A stretch of 43,229 nt of DNA, taken from positions 1 through 43,229 of the forward strand of contig JACMQU010000173.1 of assembly GCA_014376805.1 (NCBI GenBank), read 5' to 3'. The notes beneath the pieces were generated by a model. The model was given only the letters and a program-made list of their open reading frames with translations, did no database searches and was not told the origin of the DNA. Positions within the stretch are counted from its first letter, which is position 1. Each line of letters starts with the position of its first letter. The DNA is from Bacteroidia bacterium (GTDB lineage Bacteria > Bacteroidota > Bacteroidia > UKL13-3). A program made the position numbers and the translations under genes. Positions 15,866 to 23,700 of the stretch are shown piece by piece.

Positions 15866-18465
15866 CTTTCAATAATAATGATTTCTCCGGTAGCTCCGTT
15901 CATTTCAACAAGATCGCCTGACTTTAGCTGTTGCATTAATCCTGTTATGCCAACAATACAGGGCAGTCCCATTTCGCGAGATACAATGGCGGAGTGGCTT
16001 AGCATACTTCCTCTTTCTACCAGTATCCCTGCGGCCGAAACGAACAAAGGTACCCATCCGGGATCGGTACTTGAGGTAACCAGAATATGTCCATTCATGT
16101 GGGTTGCTTCATCTGCATGGTGTAATACTTTTACCTTTGCACGCACTATACCACTGCAGCAAGGAAGACCTTTTAAAACCTGTAGTTTATTTACAGGGGT
16201 ATTGTTTGATCCTAAAATTATATTTAAGTAAACTACCCCTTTGGCAACTATCCTTTCAGGCAACAAAATGTGTTCATACCCGGTATATGCTTTCTTTCGC
16301 AAGGCAGCAATCTCCATTAGTGCGGGGTGAACCGATTTGCCGTTGGCATAGTCTTCCAGCTCCTCAAAAGTGAGGTAAAATATATCATCTGCTAATTCTA
16401 ATACTTTTTGATGATACAGCTTTTTGCCGGCAGCATTACAAATTTTCCTCACCACACTATATGCTCTTGTTCGCTCATAACGCAAATTTTCGCGGTTACT
16501 TACAAAATATCTTGTTTGTTTTAATACATAGTTGAACAGCAATTTTTTAAATGGATTTCCTGCATTTTTTTTTGTTACAAACAGTTCTGCATCTATCCGC
16601 ATACGCAAACCGATATTATTAAATGCTGGTTGAAGATCTGCCAGTGTATTTCTTATCATAGCAATTAATTTTTCAGGAGCTTCTATGTACGTTTTAGTCT
16701 CTAGTTTTAGTTCGCCTACACAACGGGCTCCCCATTTTTCAAGGTATTGCTGAATGAGATTATTTGTTTGTGGATAGATACCTGTTTCCAGTAATTTTAA
16801 GATTTGTTCAGAACTATTATTTGTAAATAAATCTGAAGCGTTTTCGCTTTTTATGCTTTTAATAATAGCACTTAATAAAACAGCAGGGCCAGTAGAAATA
16901 ATATCATTTGAACCAATCAATAAAGCATTTTGTAAATTCTTAAACTCACCATATTTTTTATGATTGCACATTTTATTGAACATGCCATAAAAGACCATCG
17001 CAAAAAAATCATTTACCAACGGTGGCTTCCATTTTTTTAGCAGGTTTTGTTCATAAGTACGGTAATGAATTAATAGTTCAGTTAAACTTACAGAATCAAA
17101 ATTTAATGCCTGGTATTTGTCATAAATCAATTGAAAACCAGCCTGAAATTTTGTAGATTTTTCTTTAATTGTAAAAAGATTCCAAAGAATCCGAAGCACG
17201 GCATATATGATATCAAACCACTCCTGTGAATTTGATTTTTTTGGAATCTGGTGGTGGGTAAATTTCTCCTTAACACCCATCATTTTTTCCATAAAGGCAA
17301 CATTTAGTGAGTAACCGGGTAGTAATGCCAGCGCTCCATACCAACTGTTAAGGTTATAATAAACCCGGCCGTAAATGATGCCCAGCATGTTTGCATATTG
17401 AGGTGCATTTGCATTAATTACCTGTTGCCTGATTCCCATTACTGCAGAAAGTTGTTTATATACCGATTCGTACATTTTTGTAATAAAGGAGAAGGTAAGC
17501 GGCAGCGTTAATCCGGGATAAGATTCAATTATATTGCTATTGTCCCATACTGTTATTTTTTGGTCTGTTAAGGAAGGCTTATTAGCTTTAACCGCAGTTA
17601 CAGGCCTGGTCTGTAATAGGTATAATACCTCCTTTTCATAAGCAAATTCTATGTCTTGCGGGGCATTGTATTTGAGTGAAAGTCTATCTAACATATCACA
17701 GATTTTATACAGTTGCTGATCTGATAAACCTGGTTGCAGTTGTAGTGATAATGGCACTTTTATTTTTATCAGACCAAAACCTTTTTTTTCATCCAGCACA
17801 AATTTTTCTGATTTAACTGCCATATGTTTTTCTATGGCATTTTGTTCAGTTATTAAGTTTGTATGATTCACAATAAACTGATCAGCACTTAGGTAACCCG
17901 ATACAAGTCCTTCACCCAGGCCATATACTGCATTAATTATTTTTTCATCTTTACTGCCGGATACAGGGTTGATGCCAAAAGCCACGCCTGATACAGTTGC
18001 GTTAATCATTTGCTGAACTATAACTGCCATTTGAACGGGTTGTTCATCATTATAAACAGTTACCCTTTCGTTAAATCCAGAGAGCCATACTTCGCGGATA
18101 GCTTCATCTATATGCTCAAGCTGCACATATAACTTTGTTTGATACATACCGGCATAAGACTTTTCATCTCCATCTTCATTTGTAGCTGAAGAACGCACAG
18201 CAAATAAAGTATCCGGTTCAAACCGGCTTTTTAAAAAAGTAAGGAGGGATACCGGAAAATTAAAGTGCTTTATCAGAGAAATAGTTTTCTCCTGATTACC
18301 GGTAAATTCCTCACTAATAAAACCAGCTAACACATCTGCCGGGATCAATATAAAATGCGGTATATTAAATCCCTGATCCGATAGCTCTAACAGTCTTTTG
18401 GCCTTACCTCCAAAAAATTTCGGTTCCGCATAAACTTTATAGTTGTCCTCCGTAACCAGGTTCAT
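15859..18465 (-). CDS. PEP-synthase/rifampin-phosphotransferase-like dikinase
   Basis: An 868-residue three-part enzyme. Residues about 10-300 are a PPDK/PEP-synthase ATP-binding domain: GGKAKRLLELSDQGFNIP, FAVRSSATNEDGDEKSYAGM, and the end signature PQDIEFAYEKEVLYLLQTRP. Residues about 310-760 form a substrate domain starting DNSNIIESYPGLTLPLTFSF, unlike the TIM barrel of PEP synthase. Residues about 770-868 are the swivelling phosphohistidine domain, with GSMLSHSAIVSREMGLPCIVG and its His. Length and order match rifampin phosphotransferase, which uses ATP to give AMP, Pi and a phosphorylated alcohol. The lipid-type operon makes rifampin an unlikely natural substrate; a prenyl or lipid alcohol is my guess. 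Its ATG overlaps the ubiA-like stop by one base (TAATG). Confidence 0.82.
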   Translation of the reverse strand: MNLVTEDNYKVYAEPKFFGGKAKRLLELSDQGFNIPHFILIPADVLAGFISEEFTGNQEKTISLIKHFNFPVSLLTFLKSRFEPDTLFAVRSSATNEDGDEKSYAGMYQTKLYVQLEHIDEAIREVWLSGFNERVTVYNDEQPVQMAVIVQQMINATVSGVAFGINPVSGSKDEKIINAVYGLGEGLVSGYLSADQFIVNHTNLITEQNAIEKHMAVKSEKFVLDEKKGFGLIKIKVPLSLQLQPGLSDQQLYKICDMLDRLSLKYNAPQDIEFAYEKEVLYLLQTRPVTAVKANKPSLTDQKITVWDNSNIIESYPGLTLPLTFSFITKMYESVYKQLSAVMGIRQQVINANAPQYANMLGIIYGRVYYNLNSWYGALALLPGYSLNVAFMEKMMGVKEKFTHHQIPKKSNSQEWFDIIYAVLRILWNLFTIKEKSTKFQAGFQLIYDKYQALNFDSVSLTELLIHYRTYEQNLLKKWKPPLVNDFFAMVFYGMFNKMCNHKKYGEFKNLQNALLIGSNDIISTGPAVLLSAIIKSIKSENASDLFTNNSSEQILKLLETGIYPQTNNLIQQYLEKWGARCVGELKLETKTYIEAPEKLIAMIRNTLADLQPAFNNIGLRMRIDAELFVTKKNAGNPFKKLLFNYVLKQTRYFVSNRENLRYERTRAYSVVRKICNAAGKKLYHQKVLELADDIFYLTFEELEDYANGKSVHPALMEIAALRKKAYTGYEHILLPERIVAKGVVYLNIILGSNNTPVNKLQVLKGLPCCSGIVRAKVKVLHHADEATHMNGHILVTSSTDPGWVPLFVSAAGILVERGSMLSHSAIVSREMGLPCIVGITGLMQQLKSGDLVEMNGATGEIIIIERC

Positions 18466-19394
18466 TATTTTATCAGGTTTAGCATCATAGGTAAACCACC
18501 TAACAACAGGTACATTAACAAAGACCAGATGCCGGAAACTAACTCAATCCATTTAGCTTTTTTTGTAGTCTGTATTTTAAAAAATAAAATGGCCGGTAAA
18601 ATGGCAATGGCTAAAAGCAGAATCAGAATTACAAACATTAACTGCCCAAAACCGGCATACCAGGCTGCGGTAACAGCCGTAATAAAATTAGCCAACAACA
18701 AAGCACACCATAAAAAAATTGCCTTAGGTATTCCTAATAAATCTGTATAAGAAATTACACCATCTTTTTCATCTTCCGGGGCTTTTATTTTACGGCCTAC
18801 CTCAAGCAATACTCCATTGAAAAAAGAAACGATAAAAAAGAAAATTAGTCCTTGTGGTGCAGGTACTTCCTCCAGATACCAATCGAAAGAGGAAGTTATG
18901 AAATCAACTAACGGAATAATAAGCATATGTGAAATAACATACCAGAACTGATGCTTACGCAACCAATCTGCAATAAAAAACTCTTTAGACATGAGTAATA
19001 GATAAGCCATTACAGGAACATAAAAAAACAATAGAGATGATTCAAAAAACAACAAGAAACTTAGTTGTAAGCCTGCAGCCACAAAGCCGGTAAGGTTTAA
19101 TTCTCTTAGGGTAATTAATCCACGTGGCACCGGTAATTCTTTTCTGTATTTGGCGTCATCTTCCTTATCTTTAAACTCATCAAATACCCTTACCAGATAA
19201 AAGAAGAGAATTGCATTTAAGACCGCTATTAAATATGTTTTCGGTTCAACAAAACCATTAGCACCTCTGCAGATTCTTGAATAAGATATAACTGAAAAGG
19301 AGAAAGCTGCAATTAATAAAATATGTGTAAACGGAAATCTTTCTGAAAGATATTGTTTGAACCTCTTGTAAAAAGGTTGTTTAGTTGCCTGCAT
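18465..19394 (-). CDS. UbiA-family prenyltransferase
   Basis: A 309-residue polytopic membrane protein with about nine helices. The first aspartate-rich motif is RVFDEFKDKEDD, with Asp at a DxxxDxxxD spacing (about residues 72-80). The second is PEDEKDGVISYTDLLG (about 206-221), matching UbiA enzymes that bind Mg2+-prenyl diphosphate. I chose the ATG at 19394, one base after the HMG-CoA reductase stop; a TTG at 19409 would give five more residues and a 14-nt overlap. Known family chemistry: transfer of a prenyl chain to an aromatic ring, to glycerol phosphate ethers (DGGGP synthase) or to other acceptors. The acceptor here is not evident from sequence. It is second in the operon. Confidence 0.86.
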   Translation of the reverse strand: MQATKQPFYKRFKQYLSERFPFTHILLIAAFSFSVISYSRICRGANGFVEPKTYLIAVLNAILFFYLVRVFDEFKDKEDDAKYRKELPVPRGLITLRELNLTGFVAAGLQLSFLLFFESSLLFFYVPVMAYLLLMSKEFFIADWLRKHQFWYVISHMLIIPLVDFITSSFDWYLEEVPAPQGLIFFFIVSFFNGVLLEVGRKIKAPEDEKDGVISYTDLLGIPKAIFLWCALLLANFITAVTAAWYAGFGQLMFVILILLLAIAILPAILFFKIQTTKKAKWIELVSGIWSLLMYLLLGGLPMMLNLIK

Positions 19395-19395
19395 T

Positions 19396-20673
19396 TTACT
19401 TACGGCCAAAAATGCGGTGTGCTTTAGAAAACTGGCCTGAAGCCAATGCGGCAGCTATAGAAAGTTCCCCTGCCAATACAGTTGCACCGCAGATCTCAGC
19501 AAATTTTCTTGCTGTGCCAGGTCCGGTACACTCCAGTAAATCCAAACATTCATGTTGGGTAGTTAAACCTGTTCCACCTCCAACAGTGCCTACCATTAAA
19601 CTTGGCAGTGTAACTGCAACATAAAGATCCCCATCCTCATTTTTTTCCATTCGGGTTATGCCTACATACGCTTCGGCAACACAGGCAACATCTTGTCCGC
19701 AAGCTAAAAATATAGCAGTTAATCCATTGGCAAAATGCCCCTGAATTCCAATAGAACCACTCTGTACAGCAGCTACAGAAGAACTTTGCCAGTATTGCAC
19801 AATACCCGGCACATCAGAGCTCAGAACCTCTTTTACATATTGTTTTTTGATGACCGCTTCGGCAGTAACTTTTTTGCCACGTACACTGCTAAATGAAACT
19901 GCTGTTGCTTTTTTATCGCCTGAATAATTACTTTCTATAAACCAATGGGTAGGTTGTATGGGTGTATGTTCTATAATGTAAGTACAAATAGCTTCTGTAC
20001 AAATGGTAACCATGTTCTGCCCGGCAGCATCACCGGTAGTATATTCAAATATAATCACTACCTGATTACCTTCCATATTAAGCCTGAGATCGATTAATTT
20101 AGCAAAACGGCTTTTTCCTAATGTAATGGATTTAAATATATCAAGTTTATCAAGAATCCAGTACATAAAGGCACCAACCTCAGCAAGCCGGTGAAATCTG
20201 AAAAGCGGCGCTCTTTGAACTGTTTCGGTAAGGCACACAGAGGTAATACCACCGCTTAACCTGCAAGCTTTTGCGCCTCTGTTATAGGAGGCTATTAAGG
20301 CACCTTCTGTAGTTGCCATCGGAACATAAAAATCTCCATAAGCAGCTGTGCCTCGTATATACACAGGTCCAACTATACCGGTTGGCACCTGGGTCATTCC
20401 AATAAAAGATTCTATATTTCCTTTATATGTTTCAGGATCAGGCATAGGACTTTTACCAGAAAGCGAAGCTAAAGATTTATGCGTGCGGGATTCTAAAAAA
20501 TCCTGCCTCTTAGCTGCAGCTTCGGCCGACCATGAATTTTTTCCTGGAACATCTGGAATTACAGGGATTTCTATCTTCGAGTCTTCTGATAAAGACTTTA
20601 AGATTTCTTCAAAAGGCCGGGTTCTGTTATATAAACTGATAAGTTCTTTTGCTTTTTCACTAGAGGTTGTCAT
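19396..20673 (-). CDS. Hydroxymethylglutaryl-CoA reductase, class I-like
   Basis: A 425-residue cytosolic reductase without a membrane anchor. All four class I catalytic residues can be placed: E123 in MATTEGALIAS, K254 in SGDKKATAVSF, D328 in LACGQDVA and H419 in SGQFSKAHRIFG. Also present are TGDAAGQNM, near the nucleotide site, and VGGGTGLTTQHECL. Known reaction: HMG-CoA + 2 NADPH to mevalonate + CoA, the committed step of the mevalonate pathway. No other mevalonate gene (HMG-CoA synthase, mevalonate kinases, decarboxylase) is in the window. It is first in the operon. A hairpin-forming dyad lies 54 bp upstream of its ATG. Either it feeds isoprenoid supply or it reduces a related CoA thioester; the second is speculative. 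Confidence 0.92.
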   Translation of the reverse strand: MTTSSEKAKELISLYNRTRPFEEILKSLSEDSKIEIPVIPDVPGKNSWSAEAAAKRQDFLESRTHKSLASLSGKSPMPDPETYKGNIESFIGMTQVPTGIVGPVYIRGTAAYGDFYVPMATTEGALIASYNRGAKACRLSGGITSVCLTETVQRAPLFRFHRLAEVGAFMYWILDKLDIFKSITLGKSRFAKLIDLRLNMEGNQVVIIFEYTTGDAAGQNMVTICTEAICTYIIEHTPIQPTHWFIESNYSGDKKATAVSFSSVRGKKVTAEAVIKKQYVKEVLSSDVPGIVQYWQSSSVAAVQSGSIGIQGHFANGLTAIFLACGQDVACVAEAYVGITRMEKNEDGDLYVAVTLPSLMVGTVGGGTGLTTQHECLDLLECTGPGTARKFAEICGATVLAGELSIAAALASGQFSKAHRIFGRK

Positions 20674-20726
20674 AAATAATTGTTTAATTATTAAATGTGC
20701 ACAGGTTGGTGGGAAACAGTATATGC

Positions 20727-20760
20727 AACTTAATCTTATGCTAACATAAGATTTTAAGTT
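20727..20760. promoter_or_regulatory. Inverted repeat (operator or leader hairpin) upstream of the hmgR operon
   Basis: The left arm AACTTAATCTTATG (20727-20740) and the right arm CATAAGATTTTAAGTT (20745-20760) pair over 14 positions with a 2-nt bulge and a CTAA loop. The inner nine base pairs are perfect. It begins 54 bp upstream of the HMG-CoA reductase ATG, so it is either a dyad operator or a 5' leader hairpin. Confidence 0.5.
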
Positions 20761-21018
20761 TTAAATTCCCAGTTATTTCAACTATTTTATTGTGATAAGT
20801 TTAAAGTTTAAAAATAATTTTATGTTTTTTACAAAAAGGAGCAATAATATATAATCGTAAATAAGCTAATATTAATTTTAGTGAACAAATTTAAATAAAA
20901 ATGGATAGATGGGGTTATTGTAAAAGGGATTTGCTATTGGGGAATTTTTATAAATTTTATTAAAATATAAGAGCCAAAAAAAATACCCATGATGTAAAAA
21001 AAAACATTTTTATATTTA

Positions 21019-21054
21019 TTTGAGTCATATATGGGTAAATTTATTCTATATTTG
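21019..21054 (+). promoter_or_regulatory. Bacteroidota-type promoter for the 39-aa protein
   Basis: The -7 box TATATTTG at 21047-21054 fits TAnnTTTG exactly. A TTTG at 21019-21022 is the nearest -33 candidate, with a 24-nt spacer that is longer than usual. The ATG is 44 nt downstream of the -7 box. Confidence 0.5.
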
Positions 21055-21098
21055 GTTTGGACTTATTTCTGAGAGATAAAATCCAAATATAACAAACT

Positions 21099-21218
21099 AT
21101 GAATAATATATTTAGAGGCCTATTAGCAGGCTATGGTGCGAAAAAACTGGGTGGAGGATGCTTCTCTACCATACTTATTTTTATTGTGCTTTGGATAGCA
21201 TTAGGACACTGTAATTAA
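21099..21218 (+). CDS. 39-aa small membrane protein with GYGAKKLGGGCF motif
   Basis: A short frame of 39 codons with ATG and TAA. The first half reads MNNIFRGLLAGYGAKKLGGG, and the second half is one hydrophobic helix (FSTILIFIVLWIALGH) preceded by Cys and ending HCN. From memory, Bacteroidota carry tiny proteins with the same GYGAKKLGGGC...LGHC layout, which makes this more than a chance frame. It has an exact -7 promoter box 44 bp upstream. Function is unknown. The glycine/lysine-rich turn before a membrane helix suggests an inner-membrane peptide with a cytosolic head. Confidence 0.7.
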   Translation: MNNIFRGLLAGYGAKKLGGGCFSTILIFIVLWIALGHCN

Positions 21219-21789
21219 ATCTTTTTACAAACGTTGTATTGTTTAGGGGTGACAAAAAAAATCAGTACATTAAATTTATTGATTTTTTTATCTGAAAAGG
21301 TGATAAGAAGTTAAGCTTTTGGTTTTTTTTATTCTATTAAACCTCTTTATTAAATCAATATCGCCTGATCTAAAACTCCATTATATATTCCTTCTGATTT
21401 CAATGAATTTATAGTTTAACTTCTCATCATTTTACATTACATATCTGCAAAGCACTACCAGGCTACTGTAAATCTGTAACAATCTATCCGTATTTTTTCC
21501 GCCTGCTATGGTAAGTGTTTTCCAGACATTGAGTGGGCCACGGCGAGCAAAATTAAGTAACTAAAAATTATCTGCCATAAACAAATGTTTTGGGGTGGCT
21601 ATGGCTTGCAAATTTGAAATTTCAGATAAAGGAATATTTATACGCTTCAAGAGAAGCCGTTAAATAATTACTTAAACTTTGACGCAAATACCCCCTTTGA
21701 TGTCATATTCGCGCACCGCAAATTTATAAAAGATGTTGCATCTTTGTATGGTTAATTCAAATCAGGATTAATATAAAAAATTAAATAAA
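21219..21789. other. Intergenic region without a supported gene
   Basis: A minus-strand frame open for 42 codons (21432-21560, stop to stop) lacks an ATG and is not recognised; it may be a gene remnant. Near the end, AAAGATG (21729-21735) and CATCTTT (21739-21745) form a 7-bp inverted repeat 45 bp before the next gene and could belong to its promoter. Otherwise nothing is seen. Confidence 0.4.
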
Positions 21790-22197
21790 ATGGCGAAGAA
21801 AATTTTTATCAATCTGCCTGTTGCTGATTTACAAAAAGCAATGACATTTTACACTGCAATTGGGTTTACAAATAATCCTCAATTCACAGATGAAACTGCT
21901 GGTTGTATGATTTTAACGGAAGAAATCTATGTGATGTTATTAACCCATTCAAAATTCAGTGAGTTCACTAAAAAAGAAATTAGTAATACTAAACTAACAG
22001 CTTCCGTTATCAATTGCATTTCGGTTGATAGTAAGGAGGAAGTAAATGCCATGTTGGAAAATTGTTTAAAAGCCGGTGGTCAAGAACCTTTTGAACCAAA
22101 AGACTATGGATTTATGCAACAACGTAGTTTTGAAGATTTAGATGGACACCTTTGGGAAGTAGTATATATGGATATAGCTAAATTTCCTAAGCAATAA
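21790..22197 (+). CDS. VOC-family (glyoxalase/bleomycin-resistance-like) protein
   Basis: A 135-residue single-domain VOC protein with paired beta-alpha-beta-beta-beta units. The first opens with IFINLPVADLQKAMTFYTAIGF and the second ends with KDYGFMQQRSFEDLDGHLWEVVYMD, the usual last strand with the Glu metal ligand position (W-E). Known relatives include glyoxalase I, extradiol dioxygenases and antibiotic-binding proteins, so the substrate cannot be told. It heads a small run of soluble genes: a second VOC protein follows after 24 bp, then a decayed SRPBCC gene. Confidence 0.88.
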   Translation: MAKKIFINLPVADLQKAMTFYTAIGFTNNPQFTDETAGCMILTEEIYVMLLTHSKFSEFTKKEISNTKLTASVINCISVDSKEEVNAMLENCLKAGGQEPFEPKDYGFMQQRSFEDLDGHLWEVVYMDIAKFPKQ

Positions 22198-22221
22198 AAG
22201 TAATTTTAAAAAAATAATAAA

Positions 22222-22647
22222 ATGACAAATCAAATTTATCCTTGCTTATGGTTTGACGGACAAGCCAAAGAAGCAGCAGAATTTTACTGTTCCATTTTCA
22301 ACAATTCTAAAATTACAGAAGAAAACCAAATGGTTGTAAGATGGGAATTGAACGGCAAGCAATTTATGGGCTTAAATGGTGGTCCCAATTTTAAATTTAA
22401 CGAAGCTGTTTCATTTACAATTGAATGTGAAACACAAGAAGAAATTGATTATTACTGGAACAACCTTATTTTAAATGGTGGTACCGAAGGCCAATGTGGG
22501 TGGTGTAAAGACCAGTTTGGAGTATCATGGCAAGTGGTACCAAAAGTATTAGGTAAATTAATGGCTCACCCCCAAAAAGGTGCCAGAGTTTTGGCAGCAT
22601 TTATGAAAATGAAAAAATTTAATATTCAAACTTTATTAAACGCTTAA
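22222..22647 (+). CDS. VOC-family PhnB-like protein
   Basis: A 141-residue protein of the PhnB / 3-demethylubiquinone-9 methyltransferase-like VOC subfamily. The start is typical: IYPCLWFDGQAKEAAEFYCSIF, then FMGLNGGPNFKFNEAVSFTIEC. The central WNNLILNGGTEGQCGWCKDQFG and SWQVVPKVL match the family, and it ends in an alpha-helical FMKMKKFNI tail. No enzyme activity is proved for this group. It is probably co-transcribed with the upstream VOC gene. Its TAA is followed immediately by the ATA that starts the broken SRPBCC frame. Confidence 0.88.
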   Translation: MTNQIYPCLWFDGQAKEAAEFYCSIFNNSKITEENQMVVRWELNGKQFMGLNGGPNFKFNEAVSFTIECETQEEIDYYWNNLILNGGTEGQCGWCKDQFGVSWQVVPKVLGKLMAHPQKGARVLAAFMKMKKFNIQTLLNA

Positions 22648-22974
22648 ATAACAACAAATAATTTTGAAATTTAAATCAATACAGCCCTAGAAAAAGTATG
22701 GTATGCCCTAACAAATTCTGCTGAGTTGAATAAGTAGATGAAGAGGGTTAATGTACAAACCAATTGGAAGCAAGAATCTGAAATTACCTATACTTGTTAT
22801 GATAAAAATGGCAAGGAGATGCAATGGGAATGGATGAATATGATTGGGCATGGTAACAGCCTAAGAATTGACAAAAATTATCAATCGTTAGTACCTGTTT
22901 TTATTAATGCGGAACAGGCTCGCCGAAAAAAAAGCTTCTTAAATAATTGCATATTAAGATTGTGCATGATTTGA
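22648..22974 (+). pseudogene. Decayed SRPBCC/AHSA1-family gene
   Basis: Read in frame from 22648, the translation begins ITTNNFEI*INTALEKVWYA, then LTNSAELNK*MKRVNVQTNW and later SEITYTCYDKNGKEMQWEW. This is the N-terminal half of an AHSA1 protein. The expected ATG is ATA, directly after the stop of the PhnB-like gene. There is a TAA after eight codons and a TAG where a Trp would be expected (NK-W). Homology fades after about codon 70, so the 3' part is probably shifted or replaced. The intact ATG at 22738 opens only the tail and would not make a folded protein. The intact relative lies at 1633-2091. Confidence 0.8.
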
Positions 22975-23046
22975 AATGGAGCATCTACGCTAAGTATTGT
23001 TTCAGCGGGAGTGCAAGTAATAAATCATTAAAATTATTTTTAAATG

Positions 23047-23060
23047 AATGAATATTCATT
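23047..23060. promoter_or_regulatory. Palindromic operator of the TetR regulator
   Basis: AATGAATATTCATT is a perfect 14-bp palindrome of the kind bound by many TetR/AcrR proteins. It ends 16 bp before the preferred ATG (23077) of the adjacent TetR gene, so autorepression is likely. Confidence 0.6.
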
Positions 23061-23076
23061 TATTATTGCACCGGAA

Positions 23077-23661
23077 ATGAGAATAAGGGACGAAAATAAA
23101 GAAGCAGCTATCAGAGAGAAAGCCATGGAGATGATAGTTAAAGAAGGCTTTAGTGGAATGAGTATGCAGAATTTGGCTAAAGCCGCTAATGTTTCACCGG
23201 CAACCATTTATATTTATTTTAAGAACAGAGAAGATTTACTGAACCGGCTTTATAATGAAGTTCAGCAAACTTTTACAGATGTGGCACTTAATGGTTTTGA
23301 TCCGGAACTTTCTTTTACAGAGGGATTGTGGATTCAATGGAAAAACCGACTGTGCTTTGTTATAAAGTTTCCTGTTCATTATGCCTTTTATGAGCAATTC
23401 CGCAATTCACCGCTGGTTAATCACAGCGATATACAAATGCCTGCTTTCAAAGAAAATATGAAACAGTTTTTGACAAATGCAGTAAAGAGGGGGGAGATAA
23501 GAAAAATGGATCCGGAAATTTTCTGGTCAATTGCTTATGGTCCATTTTATTCATTAATTAAATTTCATTTGGAAGAAAAATCATTTATGAACAGGAATTT
23601 TAAATTTACAGAATCCAAAATGAAAGAAGCATTTCAGTTAGTGATAAAGGCATTCCGATAA
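23077..23661 (+). CDS. TetR/AcrR-family transcriptional regulator
   Basis: A 194-residue regulator. The N-terminal helix-turn-helix is clear: AAIREKAMEMIVKEGFSGMS, MQNLAKAANVSPATIYIYFK and NREDLLNRLYNEV. The C-terminal ligand domain (about 75-194) is all-helical. An ATG at 23044 would add 11 residues (MNEYSFIIAPE), but those codons are the palindromic operator AATGAATATTCATT. I therefore prefer the ATG at 23077 (MRIRDENK), which leaves the operator upstream. The MFS gene starts 39 bp downstream in the same direction, the usual arrangement of a drug- or metabolite-responsive repressor with its pump. Ligand is unknown. Confidence 0.9.
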   Translation: MRIRDENKEAAIREKAMEMIVKEGFSGMSMQNLAKAANVSPATIYIYFKNREDLLNRLYNEVQQTFTDVALNGFDPELSFTEGLWIQWKNRLCFVIKFPVHYAFYEQFRNSPLVNHSDIQMPAFKENMKQFLTNAVKRGEIRKMDPEIFWSIAYGPFYSLIKFHLEEKSFMNRNFKFTESKMKEAFQLVIKAFR

Positions 23662-23700
23662 TAAAATTAACAAAACTACATGTACTTCAATTAATAAAAA

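Larger units (their letters stand above)
20674..21098. other. Divergent intergenic region between the hmgR operon and a small protein gene
   Basis: No coding frame was found. It holds an imperfect dyad at 20727-20760 and, for the minus strand, a lone -7-like box (TAAATTTG, complement of 20886-20893) without a convincing -33 box. For the plus strand there is a TATATTTG box at 21047-21054. The DNA is very AT-rich in between. Confidence 0.5.

Noticed and set aside
15878-16373. Plus-strand frames opposite the dikinase C-terminus
   Set aside because: They mirror the conserved phosphohistidine domain on the other strand and have no domain of their own.
21432-21560. Minus-strand stretch open for 42 codons (ARRGPLNVWKTLTIAGGKNT)
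   Set aside because: No start codon and no recognised homologue; at best a remnant, so not listed as a gene.
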